Below, one piece after another: positions 55,540-64,000 of a DNA stretch of 64,000 nt (its first letter is position 1; each line of letters begins with the position of its first letter). Made by a program: the position numbers and the translations under genes. Under the pieces are notes generated by a model that ran no database searches, was not told the origin of the DNA, and was given only the letters and a program-made list of their open reading frames with translations. Source of the DNA: Trissonchulus latispiculum (lineage: Eukaryota > Nematoda > Enoplea > Enoplida > Ironidae); assembly GCA_030248195.1 (NCBI GenBank), contig JASAND010011259.1:1-64000 (forward strand). Reading direction: 5' to 3'.

Positions 55540-57700
55540 CCCCCCCCCCCCCCCTGGATCCGCCCCTGCCCCCACCCCAAATCTCCGTTACACCTATGGT
55601 TGGGGGGGGGGAGTAAAAAGTCCAAATCTGGCTTGGGGGGGTCTCCAAAATAGGAAATTTTCAAAAAACTGTACCCAAACTGTACCCAAATTTTTTTAGC
55701 TGAAAATGAAAAAACCAGTCGTATTGCGTTTTAAAATCTATTTTTTAGCGTTTTTGACTGTTTCTAGACAATTTTTTCAGAAAATTTAGCATTTTTTCTC
55801 TTGTTTGGACCCCATTTTAGGGGGTGGAGGGGGGTCTGAGCTCGGCTTAGGGGGGTAAGTAGTCGAGGTCGGGTATGGGGGGTGGGGGGTCTGGCCTCTC
55901 CGTGGGGGGGGGTCTCACAGGGGGGCAAACTGTAGCCTGGTGGTACACCTATGGTCTGGGGGGCGGAGCCCCCAGAAGTTGAGAAAATTTTAAAATCATG
56001 AAAAAATCCGCAATGGAAACCTTTAAAAACATTTTTATAAATAAAAGTTGAGAGTATTTTGAAATTATGAACAATCTATGTATATATATATAATGGCAAC
56101 CATAGGTGCGTTATGGGGGGGGACCCCCCCAAAATGACAAATTTTCGCGACTCCCCCCCCCCCAGATTTTCAGATTTTTGCTACCCGCCCCCAGATTTTT
56201 GGCCCAAAAGTGGTCAAAAATGGCATAAAATCGAAAATTTGGGGGGGGTCCCCCACCCTCCCTCGGAAACCCCCCAGATTTTTTGCCCAGCCACACCTAT
56301 GATGGCAACCTTTATTAAATAAAAGATTTAAAATATATTGTATACGTACGTATGCGAAATGAAATGCGTTTGGAACGCAACAAATTTAAAGAAATTATGC
56401 CATTAATGCGCCGAAGTCGAAAAATTGAACGAAATTGAGCTAGAAAAGCGCCGCAGGCGAAAAAAATTGAACCAAATTGAGCCAAAAGCGAAAATATGTC
56501 AAAAGTTGCTATTGAAAGGTTTAAAACGCTGAAATAAGGGCAAATTAAGCAAAAATGAACTCAATTTCGCGCCGAAGGGCCAAACTTTTTTGGACTGTTA
56601 CGCGCGGACACTAAAATTTTTCTTTATGTCTGGTTTCGGGGAGGGGGGCGGCCGCCCCTCCCCCCAAGTACGCCCCTGGTCCAAAAAGTATGAATTTGCA
56701 AGTTTCCCCAGATCCTGACCCCGTTTTAATGTATATATGGTTGCTATATATATATGCATATTGCTTTTAGTTTTAGTTTCGGTTGCACCATTCTGTTAAA
56801 GCTGTTTCCTTGTTCGAATGCTGGCAATTATTGTTTTCGCATGACTTCGAACATTTTCCTGATGTCTCACTCAGCCAAGTAGTCCCTTTTGTGTGCTAAA
56901 ATTGAGTTTATCAAGAAATATATACTTCGGCTTCGGGTGCTGAGATTAAAGACTGTAATACACTCCTTGCTGTTGTTACTCATCAAGCATAATGTCCATT
57001 CTATCTGATGACAATCCTAAAAGGTACCATATATATGTGAATATGTAACAATACACAGTGTATTTTTCACAGGGGGTTGTGGGCGAAATTGACCTTCTTT
57101 CGAACCCTACCTCCCTCCCCCGAAATCGCCCCCCCTCCTGGAATTTTGGGCTTCCCCCTTAATGAGGTTTCTCTAAATTTTGGCCAAAACACTGTTTTTT
57201 GGGTTTTTTATTGTGTTTTCGCACACTTTGTTTAAAAAAACACACTAAAAAGCACACTCACATTTTCACCTGAAGGAGCGAATTTTTATTAATTTTAAGC
57301 CTAATTTTTAAGTTTTTCCAAAAAACTTTGCGCCTTCGGCGCAAATATTCGCTATATGTATATCTATGTTTTTACTTCTGTTTGTTTTCGTCTGGGCATT
57401 AGTTTTCGTGTAGCCTTCATTATTCTAAGCAACGGTGTCATTAGGGACTGTATAAGCAAATTATTCTATGAAATTACGTTTCCAAATTCTGGAAATGACT
57501 GGAATAAAATAAACTGTCGAAAAGTAAAAAGGTGTAAAGGATTTCTGACCAAAATTTTCACAATTTTGAAAAATTCTCAACGTCTGGGGGGCTCGGCCCC
57601 CCAGACCCCCCGTTGTAGCGCAAAAAAGCAAATCAATACAAAAATTTAACGTTCAGAAGATTGAAATATCGTTTATGAAGACTGAGCATGCAATATATGC
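55540..57700. repeat. G/C-run and CATAGGTGT-ended repeats, no gene
   Basis: Inverted pieces of the 54385 repeat at 56113-56300. GGGGGGCGGCCGCCCC near 56645, and GGGGGGCTCGGCCCCCCAG at about 57584-57603. Between them is AT-rich DNA without recognisable exons. Confidence 0.5.
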
Positions 57701-57703
57701 TTT

Positions 57704-58845
57704 GTATAGCCATGGAGTGAAAAAACCCACCCCCTTTTTGGGGGGGAAAAACCCACCCCCTTTTTGGGGGGAAAAACCCACCCGCCTCCTGGGTCATGGG
57801 TTGGAGATATGAGCTCCAAAACATAGCAGCAGGAAGCGCGACTCTTTCTAACCTATGTATGCAAAGATCAAGTCATTTGGTTCACTCCTGCTTATTTTAT
57901 GACATTTTGAAAATGACAACTATATACTTTTTGGTTCAACCATCCAAAAATTTACCAAAAGTTTGGACCGATGTAACTTTTGACTGGGTTGGGCTAGAAA
58001 AGTTTTGCAAATATCTGCAATGATGGCAACTCTTCCTCTTTGCACACAGCCAAAATTAGACCGATCCGCTATACCGTTAGTCTGGCACATTGCCAAACAT
58101 GGCGGGGAAAAAACCCACTTTGGGGGAAAAAACCCCACCCAAATTTTTTTGAAAAATTTATTAACAACTCAACACGGAAACAATTAGAGACTATAGCACG
58201 GTACTATCGAGCACGCTGCGTCATCCTATGCGGTCAGATTCGGACAATTTTGCTTACCTGGCTAGCTAGGGGCTAAAAACCTTAAAAGTGCCATTTCGCA
58301 GCTGAAGGACCCAATACAAGTACAATTGTGGATTTTAACAGCCAATTCTACGTAAAAACGATTCTCTACACGATAGAATAATAAGTTTTATCAAATTACA
58401 TCATTTTTAGCATTTTTCAAAAATTGCCCTATGTTTATGTGTTAAACTTTATGAAACCTGGCCAGTTGATGCAGCATTTTCAACGGCACATGAGATCTCA
58501 AAAAAAAGCTACTTAGATCGGGTTTTTTGGTTCCTACTAACTAAAAAAGGGTTGAATTTTACACTGGAAGTGTCAGAATTGCGATTGAACAATTTTTAAG
58601 ACCTGTGAGGGGTGGGTTTATTTTCCCCCCATTTGGGGTTTTCCCCCCATTGGGTTTTTCCCCGCTACTTTTTGCATTATACCGCTCTAACGGTACAACT
58701 TAGAGAAGTGCAAATATAGGCTTAAAAGAAAGTTCTAAGTACGCCAAGTACGATGGTATATAAAGTTCTCAGATAACCCTTATATATAATAAAAAAGTTC
58801 CAGCCAAAATCCGAAAATGTGGGTTTTTTCCCCGCATGGCTATAC
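57704..58845. mobile_element. Fold-back element with GTATAGCCATG ends
   Basis: GTATAGCCATG at the left and CATGGCTATAC at the right. Next to the left end are three tandem GAAAAACCCACCCCCTTTTT-like units. Related GGGTTTTTTCCCC segments lie at 58100, 58625 and 58820. About 1.14 kb, no transposase. Confidence 0.65.
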
Positions 58846-59770
58846 TTCTTCTGTAACACGCGAAAAATGCTAAATATAGTTTAAAATGCTGTAAAAACCG
58901 TTTAAAATGTGTTAATACTGCGAAAAACGAATTTCAGGAAAAACAGATTTTTTTGAAAAACACACATTTTTTTAAAAAAACACACCAAAAAGCACAGGTA
59001 AAATTTTGAAAAACCCTGGGCCAAAATGGACAAATTGTCAGAAATTTTCCTGCGCCGCCGAAGATTTCTTTCTAAGAATGACTACCAGGCCAGAGTATTT
59101 AAGAACGTTTATATATATATATATATATCATAGGGGTCGCGGCAGCGACCCCTATAATATGTGTGAAAAGTGGCTGGAGACAGTGTAAAATAAGCTGCGC
59201 AGAAGCTGCGCAAAATCCTGCGCAGATCCTGCGCAGATTTCATGCGCAAATTGTAGAGCACATCGAGTTTAGTATGTCTGTGAAGTTTCAGCCCCGTATC
59301 ACTTACCGTTAAAAAGTTGCGCCCCGGACCGGTTATGGCGGCGATGTTTTTTTTTCCGGTTTCTCCTATTTGATGGTTGTATTGTACATAATGTTCGCCG
59401 CTTTCACGTGATCTGCAGCGGTGGGCCAACCTAAAGGGCTATGGGGTCTAGTAGTACCCTCTAAAGAGTTTAAGAATCACAACTTTTTTTGCGCCGCAGC
59501 TGCGCCACAGCGCCGCAGTGGCGCCGCAAAGTCGGCTCATAGCGAAAAGTGACCATTTTTGTGGTCGTCGCTCAGGTCGAACGTTACGAGCTGGAGCTGA
59601 TTTCTTTTTATATTCAGAAATTACATATATTGAACTAACTAACGGTCCAGGTTGCGTTTCTCTATCACTTCCCTAGCGACCACAGTGGCTCGTCAAAGAT
59701 GGCGAAAATTCGAAAAATGAAAAATCGAAATTTCTCGCTATCTATTTAACTTTGAACGCTCAAATCTTCC
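58846..59770. other. No gene recognised; small hairpins
   Basis: A (TA)n run at 59110-59129 is followed by a perfect 11-bp hairpin at 59130-59155 (ATAGGGGTCGC/GCGACCCCTAT, loop GGCA). CTGCGCAG-type repeats at 59195-59245 and GCGCCGCAG repeats at 59490-59530. Confidence 0.45.
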
Positions 59771-59772
59771 AT

Positions 59773-60200
59773 ACAATGGTTTTCTGGCACGGAGAATCGA
59801 TTCCCGCAGTCAGTTTTACCGTCAGACCCACCCATCTTGCTGGGCTGGTTCCACTTTGCCGTCGGGAGGGTCAAGTCGGAAACCGCTTCCTGGAGGTCCA
59901 TAGTAGGCTTTACCTGGCCTCTCAAAACTTTGTCTATAGGGGTTTTCTGGTGCGCCCAGCTCATTCCCGGTGTCCTTTTTGCCGTAGGACTCATCCATCT
60001 TGCTGTGCTGGTTCCACTTTGCCGTCTGGAGGGTCATGTCGGAAACCGCTTCCTGGAGGTCCATAGTAGGCTCTACCTGGCCTCTCAAAACTTTGTCTAT
60101 AGGGGTTTTCTGGTGTGCCCAGCTCATTCCCGGTATCCGTTTTGCCGTCCGACGTACCTATTTTGCTGGGCTGGTTCCACTTTGCCGTTTGAAGGGTCAG
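59773..60200 (+). repeat. 163-bp tandem repeat, about 2.6 copies
   Basis: CTGGTTCCACTTTGCCGT recurs at 59845, 60008 and 60171, a constant 163-bp step. The unit also contains CTGGAGGTCCATAGTAGGCT and ACTTTGTCTATAGGGGTTTT. The open frames here on both strands come from the repeats. Confidence 0.85.
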
Positions 60201-60214
60201 TCGGGTGGCGGGTC

Positions 60215-61625
60215 AAGTGGTCGAAAATAAAATTTTTCAAAAGTGGTCAAATTTGGTACCAAATGAAAGCCCTAAGCGAGCTGAGCAACTTTTGTCATAG
60301 AACTGCATGCTCAAAGTGGCTGTAGAGTGCTGTGGTGGGGTGGGGTGGGGACTTAGGCGATTTTCGGTCAAAAATGAAAGTTTTCAAAAGTGGTCAAATT
60401 TGGTACCAAATGAAAGCCCTAAGCGAGCTGAGCAAGTTTTGTCATAGAACTGCATGCTCAAAGTGGCTGTAGAGTGCTGTGGTGGGGTGGGGTGGGGACT
60501 TAGGCGATTTTCGGTCAAAAATGAAAGTTTTCAAAAGTGGTCAAATTTGGTACCAAATGAAAGCCCTAAGCGAGCTGAGCAACTTTTGTCATAGAACTGC
60601 ATGCTCAAAGTGGCTGTAGAGTGCTGTGGTGGGGTGGGGTGGGGACTTAGGCGATTTTCGGTCAAAAATGAAAGTTTTCAAAAGTGGTCAAATTTGGTAC
60701 CAAATGAAAGCCCTAAGCGAGCTGAGCAACTTTTGTCATAGAACTGCATGCTCAAAGTGGCTGTAGAGTGCTGTGGTGGGGTGGGGTGGGGACTTAGGCG
60801 ATTTTCGGTCAAAAATGAAAGTTTTCAAAAGTGGTCAAATTTGGTACCAAATGAAAGCCCTAAGCGAGCTGAGCAACTTTTGTCATAGAACTGCTTGCTC
60901 AAAGTGTCTGTAGAGTGCTGTGGTTGGGTGGGGTGGGGACTTAGGCGATTTTCGGTCAAAAATGAAAGTTTTCAAAAGTGGTCAAAGTTGGGACCAAATG
61001 AAAGCCCTAAGCGAGCTGAGCAACTTTTGTCATAGAACTGCATGCTCAAAGTGGCTGTAGAGTGCTGTGGTGGGGTGGGGTGGGGACTTAGGCGATTTTC
61101 GGTCAAAAATGAAAGTTTTCAAAAGTGGTCAAATTTGGTACCAAATGAAAGCCCTAAGCGAGCTGAGCAACTTTTGTCATAGAACTGCTTGCTCAAAGTG
61201 GCTGTAGAGTGCTGTGGTGGGGTGGGGTGGGGACTTAGGCGATTTTCGGTCAAAAATGAAAGTTTTCAAAAGTGGTCAAATTTGGTACCAAATGAAAGCC
61301 CTAAGCGAGCTGAGCAACTTTTGTCATAGAACTGCATGCTCAAAGTGGCTGTAGAGTGCTGTGGTGGGGTGGGGTGGGGACTTAGGCGATTTTCGGTCAA
61401 AAATGAAAGTTTTCAAAAGTGGTCAAATTTGGTACCAAATGAAAGCCCTAAGCGAGCTGAGCAACTTTTGTCATAGAACTGCATGCTCAAAGTGGCTGTA
61501 GAGTGCTGTGGTGGGGTGGGGTGGGGACTTAGGCGATTTTGGGTCAAAAATGAAAGTTTTCAAAAGTGGTCAAATTTGGTATCAAATGAAACCCTAAGTG
61601 AGCTGAGCAACTTTTGACATGGAAC
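60215..61625 (+). repeat. 147-bp tandem array, about 9.5 copies
   Basis: The GGTACC-type marker recurs at 60255, 60402, 60549, 60696, 60843, 60990, 61137, 61284, 61431 and 61578, always exactly 147 bp apart. The unit includes AAATGAAAGCCCTAAGCGAG and GTGGTGGGGTGGGGTGGGGA. Copies are nearly identical; the first and last diverge at the edges. Confidence 0.93.
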
Positions 61626-61798
61626 CATCCACCAATATTTGCTGTGCCAAATAACGTCACGTGCCCATGAAACTTTTGTCTTTACTTCTTCAACCGGAAT
61701 TTAAAGGATATATTTAAAGGATATATATACGATACAGCCAACACACACATATTATCCTCTTTTGTGCGGAGCATTTTTGTTACTTGTATATATATACG

Positions 61799-62858
61799 CA
61801 TGGGCGTAGATAAGGGGGGGGCGCCCGGGCGGGCGCCCCCCCCCCCCCGAAGCACCTTTGCCCCCCTGAAAATTTTGCCGGTGGAAAAAATTTTTAAGCT
61901 CGCGCGCAGCGCGAGCTTAACATATTACGCCAGTTTTTGCTGAAACAGTAGTCTGAAATAGATATATATAGGTTTCAACCCTTTAATTTTTCAAAAAATT
62001 CGCTCGCTCTGAGCCAAATACAGATGACGTAGAGTAGGTGACAAATGTAGATGACGATTTTGTGCGAAAGTTACCGGAAAAATAGGTTTAAAACGTAATA
62101 TTTCTAAAAATTTTCTACTGGGGGCAGCGCTCCCATACTCCTGATTGTGCGTTCTTACTCATATTGCTAACTACTATGACAACTTGATATTGATTATTTC
62201 ATTTTCCTAAAATAAATGTTTCTGTCTTTAGTCTTGCAGATGTGGCACTTAATAAAGAAAGTGCTCAAAATTATTCCTCAGGGAGTGTAAATATGAAAAA
62301 TTCTGCAACTTTTACCCCCAGACCCCCGCGGCTCCTATTTCTTCGCGACATTTGGTTTCTCCACAGCGCTTCCACGCGTACAATGCTAGCTCTCAGATTA
62401 TTTGCTGATGTAAAATGAAAAGGGCTTTGAAAAACTGCTTTCATGTCTGAAATATCAAAAATTCTCAACTTCTGGGGATTCAAAAGCAATTCCTTTCAAA
62501 AAATTTAGAAAGTTAAAAATTTTCAACTGGTATTAAAGAATTATATATATAAAGTTTCTCTAGCAGTTTTTGGTGAAAATCAGAAAAATGTCAGCTTTAA
62601 TAATTAAGCCGTTTTTGGTGAAAATCTGAGAAAATTTCTCAAGCTTATATACTAATTAAGAATTAAAGCTGCTGTATATATATACCCGTTTTTGGTGAAA
62701 ATCTGAAAAACTCAATTTTACTTATAGAAATATTGAAAGCTGATTGTGGGTCGAGGTAAAAAATTGCTCAATATCGGGGGGTGGGCGTCCGGCCCCGGAC
62801 CCCCCCCCCGACTTGCCGAAAATCCGCCCCCCCCCGAAGCAATGACCTATCTACGCCA

Positions 62859-62861
<3 letters not shown>
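61799..62861. mobile_element. hAT-like element inserted in a TA run
   Basis: CATGGGCGTAGATAAGG at the left and CCTATCTACGCCACTG at the right. The 8-bp flanks TATATACG and TATATATA agree at 6 positions but lie in microsatellite DNA. Contains GCTCGCGCGCAGCGCGAGC at about 61899-61917. About 1.06 kb, no coding frame. Confidence 0.6.

Positions 62862-62911
<50 letters not shown>
62862..62911. repeat. (TA)n microsatellite
   Basis: About 24 TA units directly after the hAT-like element. Further TA runs are at 63393-63450. Confidence 0.9.
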
Positions 62912-62913
<2 letters not shown>

Positions 62914-63003
62914 GTGGTTTGGCTGAGCCAGGTTTACTTTTTGTTTTGAACTGACAATTCCCAGTGTTTCAGTGTGCCTTGTTTGGCTGATTTTAGCGTT
63001 GGG

Positions 63004-63132
63004 ATGTTCGGAGCGCCGGCCTGTCGCTGTACGAATACCCTGGTCGCCCTGGTCCTCTGTATGGCCGGGATCATCATGGCCGGCGTTGGCGCTGTCATCT
63101 GTGCCTTTATGTGGCACGAAACCCTGGCTCAG
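63004..63132 (+). CDS. Small membrane protein, first coding exon
   Basis: ATG at 63004, 43 codons, donor GCTCAG|gtacgt, phase 0. Encodes MFGAPACRCTNTLVALVLCM and a hydrophobic stretch (GIIMAGVGAVICAFMW) that makes one membrane segment from about residue 12 to 35. The exon is GC-rich against AT-rich flanks, and acceptor-like sites (gtttcag, gattttag) lie just upstream. No signal peptide cleavage is obvious. Family not recognised. Confidence 0.65.
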
Positions 63133-63420
63133 GTACGTAGGCTAGGCGTATATATACAGAATGTATGTATGTATATGTTATGTATATAACTGTATAATGT
63201 CGACAAAGAAATAGCGTACAGTCACCAAGGCGAAGCCTTTGTTCGAAACAGGAGGAGAGAGGCTTTGGCTTAGTGACTGCAGGCAGGTGTTTTTCATTAT
63301 TTCTTTATGATTTTAATGCCTTGTATCCTTCGTGGATACGCCTAGTAGCTATCGTTTCTCATTATCTTGGTCCTAATAGTGTTGACAGTGCTACATATAT
63401 ATATATTAGTGTATATATAG

Positions 63421-63452
<32 letters not shown>

Positions 63453-63768
63453 ATATTATGTAAAGTCTTTTAAGTTCTTAGACAGTAGACCGTTTCGGTC
63501 ATAACTTCGTCATAAATCAGGGGCGTATCCAGGAGGCCCGGACCATAGCTGGCCATAGGAGGTCAAAAGGCCAAATTTGCTTTGGGACTGATAATGGTTT
63601 AGTTTTGACCATCCATTTCTCGATTGCACTGTACACCTTCGGGTGAAGATAACTATTTCTTTGTGGTGCCAAATATATTATTATAAAGCTCAATCTAATC
63701 TTTTTTTGGCACTGTCGTGTTCACATGCTTCGTTATTTTGTCATTATATATTTTGTTTTTTGTTGCAG
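63133..63768 (+). other. Intron of the membrane-protein gene
   Basis: Contains a (TA)n run at about 63393-63450 and, at about 63520, CAGGGGCGTATCCAGGAGGC, which looks like a hAT-type left end without a matching right end in the window. Confidence 0.5.
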
Positions 63769-63882
63769 GCAGCCGGTCTAATCATTGTCTGTCTGGGAGT
63801 TCTAGCCTTTGGTGCCAGTGTATTCCTCTTTGTCTATGAGAACATGCGACAGAAGAAAATGGGGACCAATTCACGACAATAC
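63769..63882 (+). CDS. Small membrane protein, second coding exon
   Basis: Acceptor ttttgttgcag, donor CAATAC|gtaagt, 38 codons, phase 0 both ends. Encodes AAGLIIVCLGVLAFGASVFL and FVYENMRQKKMG: a second membrane segment followed by a basic cytosolic-type stretch. With the first exon this gives two close transmembrane helices joined by a short HETLAQ turn. The gene continues past the end of the window. Confidence 0.7.
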
Positions 63883-64000
63883 GTAAGTCGGCTGCCAAGG
63901 GGGCATATCCTGGAATTGAGGGGGGGGGGTCCGGTGGACCTAAATGTATCCAAAAAATTGCTAGACATTTATTTTTGGCTCCTAAGCGCGGGAGGTCCGG

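Noticed and set aside
54857..55648. 263-residue - strand frame
   Set aside because: Proline/glycine runs come from C/G tracts of hAT-like and CATAGGTGT repeats; no domain.
59752..60325. 162-residue and other frames on both strands
   Set aside because: They lie on the 163-bp tandem repeat; no domain, and the opposite strand is equally open.

Overview
This is a window of an AT-rich, intron-rich animal nuclear genome, not a microbial one. Evidence: multi-exon genes with GT-AG introns in consistent phases, metazoan extracellular domains (EGF, GCC2/GCC3, CUB), tRNA-derived repeats, a non-LTR reverse transcriptase and many non-autonomous DNA transposons. The species cannot be fixed from the sequence; a marine invertebrate (a tunicate or other invertebrate deuterostome is one option) would fit a SCUBE-family gene plus this repeat load.

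Layout. 1.3-23.9 kb, + strand: 19 exons I could join by phase encode the last ~965 residues of a SCUBE-like secreted protein: six EGF repeats, a spacer, three GCC2/GCC3 cysteine repeats, a CUB domain, and a C-terminal helix-rich tail. The signal peptide and first EGFs lie upstream of the window. One coding exon (5054-5763) is split by a 340-bp inverted-repeat transposon with a target duplication; without it the exon is one open frame. 25.4-30.2 kb, - strand: the 3' exons of a secreted cysteine-rich gene with three CxC-type repeats (identity uncertain). 47.8-48.2 and 50.3-54.4 kb, - strand: two non-LTR retrotransposon remnants, the larger broken by three later insertions. 63.0-63.9 kb, + strand: the first two coding exons of a small membrane protein that runs off the window.

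Nearly everything else is repeat. (a) A family ending CAAGAGT...ACTCTTG with 7-bp target duplications, some with arms built of G-run hairpin modules. (b) ~1-kb elements flanked by TTAA. (c) GGGGCC-ended fold-back elements carrying TTAACCC and telomere-like hexamers, four in a row at 36.2-41.3 kb. (d) hAT-like elements with GGCGTAGCC-type ends and 8-bp duplications. (e) tRNA-derived short repeats. (f) A 147-bp tandem array at 60.2-61.6 kb. (g) Many G/C-run fold-backs at 49.4-58.8 kb.

The most unusual region is 17.1-22.6 kb, inside the last large SCUBE intron. It is ORF-poor and of more balanced composition than its surroundings. It is crowded with short perfect and nested inverted repeats of the kind seen in folded RNA, including a ~17-bp helix joining positions 3.9 kb apart, tetraloop-like hairpins and a tRNA-like cloverleaf. 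I recognise no known RNA or virus in it.
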